Shown: in pieces, positions 1-10,125 of the stretch
Layout: every line of letters begins with the position of its first letter
How positions within the stretch are numbered: the first letter of the stretch is position 1
Source of the DNA: Rivibacter sp049446155
Lineage (GTDB): Bacteria; Pseudomonadota; Gammaproteobacteria; Burkholderiales; Burkholderiaceae_C
Direction: 5' to 3'
NCBI RefSeq assembly: GCF_049446155.1
Contig: NZ_JBMSEE010000005.1
Span: forward strand, 124,001 to 188,000
Length of the DNA: 64,000 bases
Position numbers and translations under genes: made by a program
Notes under the pieces: generated by a model
Seen by the model: only the letters and a program-made list of their open reading frames with translations
What the model was told of the DNA's origin: nothing
Database searches by the model: none

Positions 1-101
1 GTCTTGAACTCCCCGAAGCGCAGCACGCCCGACTCGACCGCGAAAGCGACGAAATCGAGCGCGAGGTCATCGCTGGCGGGGGCTGTGGCGGCGGCGGTCA
101 T
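1..101 (-). CDS. pyrE: Orotate phosphoribosyltransferase, N-terminal part (cut by window edge)
   Basis: Only the first 33 codons are present; the rest lies before the window. The reading begins MTAAATAPASDD and runs into FVAFAVESGVLRFGEFK, the typical N-terminal helix and glycine turn of bacterial PyrE, which makes orotidine 5'-phosphate from orotate and PRPP in pyrimidine synthesis. The ATG lies at 99-101, 27 bases from the start of the exonuclease III gene on the other strand, a divergent pyrE/xth arrangement common in betaproteobacteria. No strong Shine-Dalgarno is visible in the short gap. Confidence 0.75.
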   Translation of the reverse strand, partial: MTAAATAPASDDLALDFVAFAVESGVLRFGEFK

Positions 102-128
102 CGTCGGCTCGAACTCGTTGGAGAACCC

Positions 129-935
129 GTGTTTCGTCTCGTCTCGCTCAACCTCAACGGCATCCGCTCGGCGGCGAGCAAGGGCTTCGTGGATTGGGCC
201 GCGCAGGCCCGAATCGATTGTATGGGCGTGCAGGAGCTCAAGGCCCATGCCGCGGACGTGGCCGGGCGCTTCGACAAGCTCGACGAGGCCTGCGCCGGCC
301 ACTTCCACCACGCCGAGAAGAAGGGCTACTCGGGCGTCGGCCTGTACGTGCGGCGCGAGCCGAGCGACGTGATCGTGGGCTTCGACGGCGGCGAGTTCGA
401 CGGCGAGGGCCGCTACATCGAGGCGCGCTACGACTCGCCCGCGCGCAAGCTGTCGATCATCAGCTGCTACTTCCCCAGCGGCTCCTCGGGCGAGGACCGC
501 CAGGCCGCGAAATACCGCTTCCTCGACCTGATCTATCCGCACCTCAAGGAGCTCAAGGGCCAGCGCGAGTTCATCCTGGTCGGCGACGTCAACATCGCGC
601 ACCGTGAGATCGACCTCAAGAACTGGAAGAGCAACCAGAAGAACTCCGGCTTCCTGCCCGAGGAGCGCGCCTGGATGTCCAAGGTGCTGGGCCACGGCAA
701 GGGTGAGCTGGGCCTGGTCGACGTGCACCGCACGCTGCGGCCCGACGACACCGGCGAGGCCTACACCTGGTGGAGCAACCGCGGCAACGCCTACGCGAAC
801 AACGTCGGGTGGCGGCTGGACTACCAGATCGCGACGCCCGGCGTCGCGGCGCTGGCGCGCGACGTGAGCGTCTACAAGACGCAGCGCTTCTCCGATCACG
901 CGCCTTTGATCGTCGACTACGACCTTGGCCTCTGA
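129..935 (+). CDS. xth: Exodeoxyribonuclease III (AP endonuclease, ExoA/Xth family)
   Basis: 268 residues, usual family length. Repairs abasic sites and trims 3' ends in DNA. The exonuclease/endonuclease/phosphatase fold signatures are visible: LNLNGIRSA near the N-terminus, the metal-binding glutamate in GVQELKA, SCYFPSG, GDVNIAHREIDL, and the C-terminal RLDYQIATPG and FSDHAPLIVDY with the catalytic Asp-His. The start is GTG at 129 with GGAG at 120-123; no ATG gives the conserved N-terminus. It diverges from pyrE and is followed after 17 bases by an esterase gene, probably cotranscribed. Confidence 0.93.
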   Translation: MFRLVSLNLNGIRSAASKGFVDWAAQARIDCMGVQELKAHAADVAGRFDKLDEACAGHFHHAEKKGYSGVGLYVRREPSDVIVGFDGGEFDGEGRYIEARYDSPARKLSIISCYFPSGSSGEDRQAAKYRFLDLIYPHLKELKGQREFILVGDVNIAHREIDLKNWKSNQKNSGFLPEERAWMSKVLGHGKGELGLVDVHRTLRPDDTGEAYTWWSNRGNAYANNVGWRLDYQIATPGVAALARDVSVYKTQRFSDHAPLIVDYDLGL

Positions 936-952
936 ACAGAAAGCCGCCCGAC

Positions 953-1618
953 ATGCTCGACGCCATCGAACTCGCCTCCGGCGCAAATCCGCAGAGCGCG
1001 CTGATCGTGCTGCACGGCCTGGGCGCCGACGGCAATGACTTCGTGCCGGTGGTGCAGGCGCTCGACCTGTCTGAGATCGGCGCCGTGCGCGTGATCCTGC
1101 CGCACGCGCCGGTGCGCCCGGTCACGATCAACGGCGGCTATCGCATGCGCGCCTGGTACGACATCCTCGGCGCCGACCTGCAGCGCCGTGAAGACGAGGC
1201 CGGGCTGCGCGAATCGCAGGCCGAAGTGGCGGCGCTGGTCGAGCAGGAGATCGCGCGCGGCATCGCGCCCGAGCGCATCGTGCTGATGGGCTTCTCGCAG
1301 GGCTGCGCGATGGCGCTGCTCACCGGCTTGCGCTTCGCGCAGCGGCTGGCCGGCATCGCCGGTCTGTCGGGCTACCTGCCGCTGGCCGCGAGCACCGTGG
1401 CCGAGGCCCACGAGGCCAACCGCGCGACGCCGATCTTCCTCGCCCACGGCGAGCAGGACCCGGTGGTCGCGATCGACCGCGCGCTCGCCTCGCGCGAGGC
1501 GCTGCTGGCGCTCGGCCACGAGGTCGAGTGGCACCAGTACCCGATGGAGCACTCGGTCAGCATGGAAGAGATTGCCGACCTGAACGCCTTCCTGGTGCGG
1601 GTGCTGACCGTGGATTGA
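953..1618 (+). CDS. Alpha/beta hydrolase, carboxylesterase/phospholipase family
   Basis: 221 residues, the normal size of the small dimeric carboxylesterases (EstB/acyl-protein thioesterase-like). The oxyanion-hole segment LHGLGADGNDF, nucleophile elbow GFSQG (serine about residue 110), acid loop HGEQDPVV and catalytic histidine in MEHSVSMEE are all present in the right order, so the enzyme should be active. No signal peptide; cytosolic. Start ATG at 953 chosen because it gives the family N-terminus just before the first beta strand; longer in-frame extension upstream overlaps xth and has no family match. Substrate unknown. Confidence 0.9.
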   Translation: MLDAIELASGANPQSALIVLHGLGADGNDFVPVVQALDLSEIGAVRVILPHAPVRPVTINGGYRMRAWYDILGADLQRREDEAGLRESQAEVAALVEQEIARGIAPERIVLMGFSQGCAMALLTGLRFAQRLAGIAGLSGYLPLAASTVAEAHEANRATPIFLAHGEQDPVVAIDRALASREALLALGHEVEWHQYPMEHSVSMEEIADLNAFLVRVLTVD

Positions 1619-1624
1619 TGCCAC

Positions 1625-1645
1625 GGATCGCGTGCCGCGCGATCC
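1625..1645 (+). terminator. Possible terminator hairpin after the esterase gene
   Basis: GGATCGCG at 1625-1632 pairs with CGCGATCC at 1638-1645 around a 5-base loop, 6 bases after the esterase stop. There is no T-run, so it may be a weak terminator or an mRNA-stabilising hairpin. Confidence 0.4.
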
Positions 1646-1801
1646 CAGTCAAGTTTGATGCCGGACAGCGAATCCTTCGCGGTGTCCGCTCGACCGAAAA
1701 ACCGGCCATCGTGCCGCGCCGCCCGCCCTGGGCGTGTTCGCGGCGCGCCAACCTGCGGAGCGTGACCACCGGACACGACCCGCATCGCCGGGAGTGTTTC
1801 G

Positions 1802-3418
<1,617 letters not shown>

Positions 3419-3420
3419 CC

Positions 3421-3810
3421 ATGTCCCGTAGCGCCATCCTCTGCGTCGACGACGAAACCCTGATCCTCGACAGCCTCAAGGAGCAGCTGCTGCGCCTGTT
3501 CGGCAACCGCTACCTCTACGAGACCGCCACCGACGCGGCCGAAGCCTGGGAGGTCATCGACGAGCTCTCGCGCGAGGGCATCGACCTGCTGGTCATCGTC
3601 TCCGACTGGCTGATGCCCGGCGTGCGCGGCGACGAGTTCCTCGCCCAGGTGCATCGCCGCTACCCGAGCATCGTCAAGGTGATGCTGACCGGCCAGGCCG
3701 ACGCCGAGGCGATCGAGCGCGCCCGCCGCGAGGCCAACCTGCACGCCTGCCTGCACAAGCCCTGGAGCGAGCGCGAGCTCGCGCAGGTGATCGAGTCCGC
3801 GCTGGGCTGA
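3421..3810 (+). CDS. Single-domain response regulator
   Basis: 129 residues, a stand-alone receiver domain. The acidic pair VDDE is at residues 9-12, the phospho-acceptor aspartate is in SDWLMPG (about residue 62), the conserved threonine in MLTGQAD and lysine in HKPW follow. There is no output domain, so it likely passes phosphate or acts by protein contact. Starts 2 bases after the histidine kinase stop, hence translationally coupled. The HKPW end and the overall sequence resemble the receiver at the N-terminus of the next gene, suggesting both take phosphate from the same kinase. Confidence 0.9.
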   Translation: MSRSAILCVDDETLILDSLKEQLLRLFGNRYLYETATDAAEAWEVIDELSREGIDLLVIVSDWLMPGVRGDEFLAQVHRRYPSIVKVMLTGQADAEAIERARREANLHACLHKPWSERELAQVIESALG

Positions 3811-3840
3811 GCCCACGTCCTGCCACCGCCCGAGCCCCTC

Positions 3841-6006
3841 ATGCCCACTCCGACCATCGTCTGCATCGACGACGACCTCGAGCTGCTGCACGCGCTGCGC
3901 GAACAACTGCAGCGCGGCCTCGGCGCGGCCTGCCAGGTCGAGCTCGCCTGCAGCGGCGCCGAGGCCCTGCAGCTGATCGACGAGCTGGCCGCCGCCGGCA
4001 CCCAGGTGCCCCTGGTCATCTCCGACCACCACATGCCCGGCATGAGCGGCGCCGACCTGCTGGCGCGCGTGCACCAGCGCGACCGCTCCGTGCTCACCAT
4101 CTTGCTGACCGGCGGCGCGGATCTCGACACCGTGGGCCGCGCGGTCAACGACGCCAACCTCTACCGCCTGCTGCCCAAGCCCTGGCAGGAAGACGACCTG
4201 CTGCGCACCGTGCGCGAGGCGCTGCTGCGCATCGAACACGAGCGCCAGCTGCGCCAGCACAGCCGCGAGCTGGCGATCTCGCACCACCAGCTGCGCCAGT
4301 CGCTGCAGCTGCTGCAGGCGACGATGGACGCCACGCCCGACGGCCTGCTGGTGCTGGCGATCGACGGCACGCCGATGCACATCAACCGCCCCTTCGTCGA
4401 GCTGTGGGCGGTGCCGCCGGCGCTGGCGCATCCGCGCGCCGGCGAGACGCTGCTCGCGCACCTGCGCTCGCGCCTGCGCGATCCGGCCGCGCTCGGACTC
4501 GCGCCGGCCGACGAGGCGGCCGGCGCCGGCACCGTCGAGCTCGACGACGGCCGCATCATCGAGGTCGCGCGCCGGCCGTTCCGACTGGCCGGCGAGCGCG
4601 CCGGCATCGTGCTGAGCTTTCGCGACATCACCGAGCACGAGCGCAGCGCGCGCATCATCCGCCACCAGGCGCGCCACGACAGCCTCTCGGGCCTGCCCAA
4701 CCGCCTGCAGTTCAGCGAGGCGCTCGAACTGGCGATCGTGCAGGCCGGCGCCACCGGCGGCGGCGTCGCGGTGCTGTTCGTCGACCTCGACCACTTCAAG
4801 CGCGTCAACGACACGCTGGGCCACGACATCGGCGACCAGCTGCTCAAGTGCGTGGCCGAGCGCCTGGTCGGCTGCCTGCGCGACGGCGACCTGATCGCGC
4901 GCTGGGGCGGCGACGAGTTCACCGTGCTGGCGCCGCGCGTGCGCAGCGTCGGCGAGGCCGAGCGCCTGGCCCAGCGTCTGCTGCATGCGCTCGAAGACCC
5001 GTTCGAGTTCGGCGAGATGACGGTGCGCATGAGCGCCAGCGTCGGTGTCGCGCGCTTTCCCGACGACGGCCGCAACGGCGCCGATCTATTGCGTCGCGCC
5101 GACATGGCGCTCTACCGCGTCAAGGACGACGGGCGCAACGGCTTCGAGCTGTTTCGCCCCAGCGCCTTCTCCGACATCGACGGCTCCGGCGGCCTCTCGC
5201 TCGAGGCCGAGCTGCGCCACGCGATCGCCAACAACGAGCTCACGCTGCACTACCAGCCGCAGTTCGACTCGCGCAGCGGCCTGATCACCGGCGTCGAGGC
5301 GCTGGCGCGCTGGCACCACCCGGCGCGCGGCTGGATCAGCCCGAGCGTGTTCATTCCGATCGCCGAGTACAGCGGCAGCATCCTCGCGCTCGGCGAATGG
5401 GTGCTGCAAAGCGCCTGCCGCCAGGCGGCGCGCTGGCGCGCGCAAGGCCATGCGTCGTTTCGCATGGCCGTCAACCTCGCGGCGGCGCAGTTCGACCGCA
5501 CCGACCTCGAGGCCATCGTCAAGCGCGCCCTGCATGCCAGCGGGCTCGCGCCCGAGGCGCTGGAGCTCGAAATCACGGAGTCCGCCGCGCTGCGGCAGAT
5601 GGGCCACACCGCGACCAAGCTCGCGGCGCTGCAGCGTCTTGGCGTGCGCATCGCGCTCGACGACTTCGGTACCGGCCATGCGTCGCTGGCCTACCTGAAG
5701 CAGCTGCCCTGCGACACGCTGAAGATCGACCGCAGCTTCATCGCAGGCGTGCACGAGAACGGCAAGGACACCGCCATCGTGCGCGCGCTGCTCGCGCTCG
5801 CCGAGGGCCTGGGCCTGCACGTCGTCGCCGAAGGCGTCGAGACGCGCAAAACGGCGCAGGCCCTGCATCGCCTGGGGTGCTGGACGATGCAGGGCTACCT
5901 GCTCGGCCGCCCTATGAGCGCCGAGGATCTCTCGTCGCTGCTGCGGCCCGCGCCGCCAGCGTTCATCGATACCGTGGCATCGCTGACGCTGGCCCAGGGT
6001 CAGTAG
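3841..6006 (+). CDS. Response regulator with PAS-like, GGDEF and EAL domains
   Basis: 721 residues. Domains in order: receiver (1-125, aspartate 62 in SDHHMPG), coiled linker, PAS-like segment (about 155-280, ending FRDITEHER), GGDEF (about 290-450) and EAL (about 470-705). The diguanylate cyclase site GGDEF is intact at 356-360 and an RxxD product-inhibition site (RDGD, 347-350) lies exactly five residues before it. The phosphodiesterase domain keeps EALARW (about 486) and DDFGTG (about 607). Both activities may therefore be functional, with phosphorylation deciding the balance of c-di-GMP. Third gene of the kinase operon. Confidence 0.92.
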   Translation: MPTPTIVCIDDDLELLHALREQLQRGLGAACQVELACSGAEALQLIDELAAAGTQVPLVISDHHMPGMSGADLLARVHQRDRSVLTILLTGGADLDTVGRAVNDANLYRLLPKPWQEDDLLRTVREALLRIEHERQLRQHSRELAISHHQLRQSLQLLQATMDATPDGLLVLAIDGTPMHINRPFVELWAVPPALAHPRAGETLLAHLRSRLRDPAALGLAPADEAAGAGTVELDDGRIIEVARRPFRLAGERAGIVLSFRDITEHERSARIIRHQARHDSLSGLPNRLQFSEALELAIVQAGATGGGVAVLFVDLDHFKRVNDTLGHDIGDQLLKCVAERLVGCLRDGDLIARWGGDEFTVLAPRVRSVGEAERLAQRLLHALEDPFEFGEMTVRMSASVGVARFPDDGRNGADLLRRADMALYRVKDDGRNGFELFRPSAFSDIDGSGGLSLEAELRHAIANNELTLHYQPQFDSRSGLITGVEALARWHHPARGWISPSVFIPIAEYSGSILALGEWVLQSACRQAARWRAQGHASFRMAVNLAAAQFDRTDLEAIVKRALHASGLAPEALELEITESAALRQMGHTATKLAALQRLGVRIALDDFGTGHASLAYLKQLPCDTLKIDRSFIAGVHENGKDTAIVRALLALAEGLGLHVVAEGVETRKTAQALHRLGCWTMQGYLLGRPMSAEDLSSLLRPAPPAFIDTVASLTLAQGQ

Positions 6007-6017
6007 CGCACGGCTCG

Positions 6018-7706
6018 TCAGAGCCAGTAACGCATCAACGCGAACTGGAACCCGCCGCCCTCGTTGGCCTCGCCGGCCTGCAGCGCACGCACCGTCGGCA
6101 CGCGCTCGTCGGCTTGCAGCACGAGGGCGCGGCCCGAGTCGCTGCGCGAGGCGCCGGCCATCGGCGTGACGACGATGCCGCCGCTGCCGAACGTGGTGTC
6201 GAGCACGCCCGTGGCGGTGTAGCGCACCGCCGCGAAGTTGGCACTCGAGCTGCCGCCCTCGTAGACCCAGCCGCCGACGACGAACTTGCCGTCGGCCTGG
6301 CGCACGATCGCGGTGGCCGCGTCCCAGTTGCTCGCGCTCAGCGGCGTGACGACCTTGCCACCGTTGCCGAAGCTCGGTTCGAGCGCGCCGTTCTCGTCCA
6401 GGCGCACCAGCGCGACGTCGCTTTCAGCATGACCGGCCACGACGATGGTGTTGGCGCCGCCGCGCGCCATCGCGTAAGCCCCGCCGCCGACGCTGCCGAA
6501 CAGGCCGACGATCTTGCCGCCGTTGGCAAAGCTGGCATCGAGCGCGCCCGCGGCCGTGTAGCGCGCGATCAGGAAGTCGCCGTCGCCGCCGGCCGCGACG
6601 ATGCGCTGCTCGCCGTCCACCATCTGCAGCAGCAGCGAATAGACGACGTCGGTGCCGGTGAAGTTCTTCATCGGCGTGACGACCTTGCCGCCGTTGCCGA
6701 ACGTGGCGTCGAGCGTGCCGTCGGCGTTGTAGCGGGCCAGGGCGAAGTCGACACCGGTGACGGGGCCGCTGTAGCTCGAGCCGGCGACGACGATCTTGCC
6801 GTCGGCCTGGATCGCGATGGCCCCGATGCGGTCGGTCGAGCCGCCGATGTCGGTGGTGACCTTGCCGCCGGTGCCGAAGCCGGCGTCGAGCGTGCCATCG
6901 GCGTTGTAGCGAACGAGCGCGAAGTCGAGGTCGGTGGTCGCGCCCGTGGCGTAGCCGGCGACGACGATCTTGCCGTCGGCCTGCAGCGCGACGGCCTGGG
7001 CCTCGTCGCTGCCGCCGCCGGCGGCGATGGCCGTGGCCAGCTTGCCGCCGCTGCCGAAGCTGGCGTCCAGCGTGCCGTCGCGCTCATGGCGCGCGATGGC
7101 GAAGTCGGCGCCGCCGGCGGTGGTGCTGGTGCTGCCCACCGAGATCACCTTGCCGTCGGGCTGCACCGCCATGCCGTAGGCGAAATCCTCGCCCTCGGCC
7201 ACCGAGGTGAAGACCTTGCCGGTGCCGAAGCTCGTGTCCAGCACGCCCGGCTCGCCGCCGACCGTGACCGTGAGGCCGCGCGTGGCGACCAGGTTGCCCG
7301 AGCTGCCGCGCGCGGTGGCCGCCGTGGGCAGCGAATGCGCCGCGGTGAGCGGCGCGCTCAGCGTGATTTCCGCGGTGGTGGCGCCTTCGGCAATCGACAC
7401 CGGCTGCGCGGCCACGCCGGCCGGCAGGCCCTGCAGCTCCACCAGCACCGCGCCGGCAAAGCCGTTCTTGCGCGTGAGCGTGGCGGTCAGCGTGACGCTG
7501 TGGCCCTGGATCACCAGCGCCTTGTCGCTCGACAGCTCGAGCGTGAACTCGGCGGCCGGCGGCGGCGTCGGCGTTTCTTCGGCCGGCGGCGGCGCATTGC
7601 CGGGCTCGGCCGTGTCGTTGTCGGAACCACCGCAGGCAGCGAGTGCCGCCATCGAGAAAAGAACCGCCAGGCGAGAAAGCTTCTGGAGTTTGGGATCGCG
7701 TGACAT
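6018..7706 (-). CDS. Lipoprotein with seven delta-60 repeats
   Basis: 562 residues. The signal peptide ends in the lipobox LAAC at about residue 25, followed by a Gly/Ser/Pro linker, so the protein is lipid-anchored. An Ig-like or bacterial big-like domain (about 55-160) precedes seven beta-propeller-type repeats of about 55 residues, each with a core like LDASFGTGGKV...DGKIVVAG (delta-60 repeat family). Function of the family is unknown; extracellular binding or adhesion is likely. Start ATG 7706 chosen for GAGG eight bases upstream and a good signal peptide; an ATG at 7724 in frame is possible. Converges with the GGDEF/EAL gene, 11 bases apart. Confidence 0.85.
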   Translation of the reverse strand: MSRDPKLQKLSRLAVLFSMAALAACGGSDNDTAEPGNAPPPAEETPTPPPAAEFTLELSSDKALVIQGHSVTLTATLTRKNGFAGAVLVELQGLPAGVAAQPVSIAEGATTAEITLSAPLTAAHSLPTAATARGSSGNLVATRGLTVTVGGEPGVLDTSFGTGKVFTSVAEGEDFAYGMAVQPDGKVISVGSTSTTAGGADFAIARHERDGTLDASFGSGGKLATAIAAGGGSDEAQAVALQADGKIVVAGYATGATTDLDFALVRYNADGTLDAGFGTGGKVTTDIGGSTDRIGAIAIQADGKIVVAGSSYSGPVTGVDFALARYNADGTLDATFGNGGKVVTPMKNFTGTDVVYSLLLQMVDGEQRIVAAGGDGDFLIARYTAAGALDASFANGGKIVGLFGSVGGGAYAMARGGANTIVVAGHAESDVALVRLDENGALEPSFGNGGKVVTPLSASNWDAATAIVRQADGKFVVGGWVYEGGSSSANFAAVRYTATGVLDTTFGSGGIVVTPMAGASRSDSGRALVLQADERVPTVRALQAGEANEGGGFQFALMRYWL

Positions 7707-8009
7707 GGAATACCTCGTCGTCATGAATGAAAGCGGTCGGCAAGGCAGGGAAAGTCCGCTCTCATCGAGGACCGTGCGCGACCTGAAACTCGACGCGAAT
7801 GCGAAAGTTCGTCGAGCCGGCGCACTGTAGAAATGGCATCCGCGGGCCACATCGCTCCATGGAGCCATCCGGAGAGCCACACACCAACGAGGGGTGGCCT
7901 GGCCCATTCGTCGCCAAACATCCACTGTTCCTCCCCTTTTGAAAGGAGGCGCGGACCAATCGGTTTATGCTTGGCATACCCTTCGCCCCGAAACCAAAAG
8001 GAATCCCAG
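7707..8009. promoter_or_regulatory. 303-base divergent intergenic region upstream of lipoprotein and hns genes
   Basis: Holds the promoters of both flanking genes; no coding potential seen. A perfect 12-base palindrome GCTCCATGGAGC lies at 7854-7865, and an imperfect inverted repeat, CCTCC...GGAGG around CTTTTGAAAG, at about 7931-7950. The sequence TTTATGCTTGGCATACC shortly before the hns start could carry a -10 element. No strong sigma70 pair could be assigned by eye. Confidence 0.35.
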
Positions 8010-8363
8010 ATGGCAAAGTCTTTGGCCCAGCTTCAGAAGGAAATCGCCGCGCTCCAGCGCCAGGCCGACGCGATCAAGGAAAAGGAAGTCAAAGACGTGA
8101 TCGCCCGTGTGAAAGAGGCGATCGCCTTCTACGGGCTGACCGCCTCCGACCTGGGCCTCGGCGGCGCCAAGCGCGGGCCCAAGCCCGGCGCGGCCAAGAA
8201 GGCCGGCCGCAAGGGCCGCGGCGCCGGCAAGAAGAAGGCCGCCGCCGGCAAGATCAAGTACCGCGACGAGAACGGCAACACCTGGACGGGCCACGGCCGC
8301 CGCCCGCAGTGGTTCATCGACGCGGTGGCCGGCGGCAAGACGCCGGAACAGCTCGCGGCCTGA
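8010..8363 (+). CDS. H-NS family nucleoid-associated protein
   Basis: 117 residues. N-terminal coiled coil for oligomerisation (about 1-50, rich in Lys/Glu/Gln), a glycine- and lysine-rich linker (55-85), and the C-terminal AT-hook-like DNA-binding core YRDENGNTWTGHGRRPQWF typical of betaproteobacterial H-NS/HvrA/Bph3-type proteins. Silences AT-rich DNA. ATG at 8010 preceded by AAAAGGA. It lies 2 kb from an AT-richer cassette island, the sort of DNA H-NS proteins bind; this link is inference only. Confidence 0.93.
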   Translation: MAKSLAQLQKEIAALQRQADAIKEKEVKDVIARVKEAIAFYGLTASDLGLGGAKRGPKPGAAKKAGRKGRGAGKKKAAAGKIKYRDENGNTWTGHGRRPQWFIDAVAGGKTPEQLAA

Positions 8364-8387
8364 AGGGCCGGCCGAGCCGGTTGAACG

Positions 8388-8408
8388 ACGGGCGCCTCAG
8401 GCGCCCGT
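8388..8408. terminator. Bidirectional terminator between convergent hns and GNAT genes
   Basis: ACGGGCGCCT (8388-8397) and AGGCGCCCGT (8399-8408) form a perfect 10-bp palindrome with a one-base centre, followed by TTGTGCTTT on the plus strand. It overlaps the stop codon of the minus-strand acetyltransferase. Confidence 0.6.
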
Positions 8409-8969
8409 TGTGCTTTGGGCGGCCAGCGGCAACGTGAAGACCAGCCGCTGCTCGTGCAGCGTGGCGCCGCCGAGTTCGAACGAAGGCGAGCCGGCCGCTT
8501 CATCGGCCACGAATCCCACGCGCCGGTAGAACGCCAGCCCGCGCTCATTGCCCGCCAGCACCCACAGCGTCACGCGCTGCCACGCGCCTTGCACCACCAG
8601 TTGCGCCAGGCAGGCATGCCACAGCACCTGGCCCGCGCCGAGCGACCAATGCGAAGGCCGCACGTACAAGGCCTGCACCTCGGCCGTGCCCGGCGGCGCA
8701 TCGGCATCGCGCGAGGGCCCCGCGCACAGCCAGCCGGCAATGCCGCCCAGCGGCGTGCGCGCAACGAGCAGCGACACCTCGCCCTGCGCAATGACGGCAG
8801 ACCAGAACTCGGTCTTCTCCTGCACCGACAGCGCATCCAGATAGCCCTGCGGGACGAGGCCGCGATAGGCCGCGCGCCAGGACTCGACATGGATCTCGGC
8901 GATGGCGCGCGCGTCGTGCGCGGCGGCGCGCTCGACCCGGAACTCGGGCCCGTTCACGACCGCCTCCAT
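8397..8969 (-). CDS. GNAT family N-acetyltransferase
   Basis: 190 residues. N-terminal IAEIHVESWRAAYRG is the classic opening of the Acetyltransf_1/RimI-like group; EVQALYVRPSHWSLGAGQVLW is the acetyl-CoA pyrophosphate loop region (the usual RGxGxG is degenerate, SLGAGQ); LWVLAGNERGLAFYRRVGF is motif B. Substrate unknown. ATG at 8969 lacks a clear Shine-Dalgarno; a TTG at 8984 five codons upstream, preceded by CAGG, is an alternative start. Confidence 0.85.
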   Translation of the reverse strand: MEAVVNGPEFRVERAAAHDARAIAEIHVESWRAAYRGLVPQGYLDALSVQEKTEFWSAVIAQGEVSLLVARTPLGGIAGWLCAGPSRDADAPPGTAEVQALYVRPSHWSLGAGQVLWHACLAQLVVQGAWQRVTLWVLAGNERGLAFYRRVGFVADEAAGSPSFELGGATLHEQRLVFTLPLAAQSTTGA

Positions 8970-9181
8970 GGCGGGCCGGCGCAATAGCCTGATTTCGAAA
9001 CGCGCATGGGAAATGCCCTTCTCGCGGACGAATGAAGCGCCAATGGCGTGACGCGATGGTGCCGCGGATCACGGCCGCCCGCCATTCGGTGTGAAGCCTC
9101 CTGCTTTTTGAGGAGAGGAGCGGTGCGCACGCACGGCGAGACTCTGGCGCCGCCTGCGTGATGCACCAAGGAGTGAAGTCG

Positions 9182-10042
9182 ATGCCACGCCGCCGAAAAC
9201 CCCGCGCCGCCGACGAACTGATGGACCTCATCGCACGGTTGCCGTGGTGGGCCGGTGTGTCGTTGGCGGTGGTTTCCTATCTGCTGCTGCACAAGCTGGC
9301 GGCGCAGCCTTTGCCGACGGCGACGAATGCCGCGCAGGTCGGCGCGCTCGTCTCGCAGTCGATGTGGCGGGCGCTGGCCCTGGCGGGGCAATACGTCGTG
9401 CCGCTGATATGCCTGATGGGCGCCGCCGTCTCGGCGCTGCGCGGCAAGGAGCGCCGGCGGCTCGTTCAGAACGTGACGCAAAGCCAGGCCGCCGGCGTGC
9501 TGGACCACATGAGCTGGCAGCAGTTTGAACAGCTTGTCGGCGAAGCCTTTCGCCTGCAGGGCTACCGCGTCATGCAAAGCGGCGGCAGCGGACCCGACGG
9601 CGGCGTGGACCTCGTGATCGCCAAGAACGGCGAGACCTACCTCGTGCAATGCAAGCAATGGCGCGCGTTCAAGGTGGGCGTGGAGGTGGTGCGCGAGCTC
9701 TACGGCGTGATGGCCGCCGGCGGCGCGGCGGGCGGCTTTGTCGTCACCTCGGGCCGCTTCACCGACGAGGCGGTGGCGTTTGCGAGCGGTCGCAACGTGC
9801 GGCTGATCGACGGGCCGAAACTGCACGGTCTGATTCGGCAGGCACAGGACGCGCGGCAGGCGGACTCGGATCTCGGCGGTCAATCGACGGCGCCAGCGGT
9901 GGCGGCAATGAGTGCGACGGTGTTGTGCCCCTTGTGCGCGAAGGCGATGGTGAAGCGGGTGGCGAGAAGGGGGCCGAAGGCGGGGTCGGAGTTCTGGGGG
10001 TGTACGGGCTACCCCGCATGCACGGGCACTCGCCCCATCTGA
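9182..10042 (+). CDS. Membrane-anchored Mrr-type restriction endonuclease with C-terminal zinc ribbon
   Basis: 286 residues. Two predicted membrane helices near the N-terminus (about 22-42 and 62-82), then an Mrr/RecB-like PD-(D/E)xK domain: WQQFEQLVGEAFRLQGY, GPDGGVDLVI (metal-binding Asp) and YLVQCKQW (the QxK catalytic pair), VVTSGRFTDEA. A C4 topoisomerase-type zinc finger ends the protein (CPLCAKAMVKR, GCTGYPAC). Such proteins cut or bind modified or foreign DNA; target unknown. AAGGAG at 9168-9173 fixes the start at 9182. Directly beside the cassette-like island. Confidence 0.88.
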   Translation: MPRRRKPRAADELMDLIARLPWWAGVSLAVVSYLLLHKLAAQPLPTATNAAQVGALVSQSMWRALALAGQYVVPLICLMGAAVSALRGKERRRLVQNVTQSQAAGVLDHMSWQQFEQLVGEAFRLQGYRVMQSGGSGPDGGVDLVIAKNGETYLVQCKQWRAFKVGVEVVRELYGVMAAGGAAGGFVVTSGRFTDEAVAFASGRNVRLIDGPKLHGLIRQAQDARQADSDLGGQSTAPAVAAMSATVLCPLCAKAMVKRVARRGPKAGSEFWGCTGYPACTGTRPI

Positions 10043-10090
10043 CACGGCGGCCCGGCCACGGGAGTCCGAAACGACAATTGATTGACCATC

Positions 10091-10122
10091 AATGTGGCAG
10101 ACGCCACCGTCGAGCGTTTTGC
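10091..10122 (+). repeat. Truncated attC-like left arm at island edge
   Basis: AATGTGGCAG-ACGCC-ACC-GTCGAGCG at 10091-10116 matches the left half of the attC at 10561-10587 with four differences over 27 positions. It then runs straight into GTTTTGC (10116-10122), which is complementary, bar one base, to the GCATAAC box that closes the same cassette downstream. This is what a cassette boundary with a deleted right half would look like. Confidence 0.5.
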
Positions 10123-10125
10123 CCT

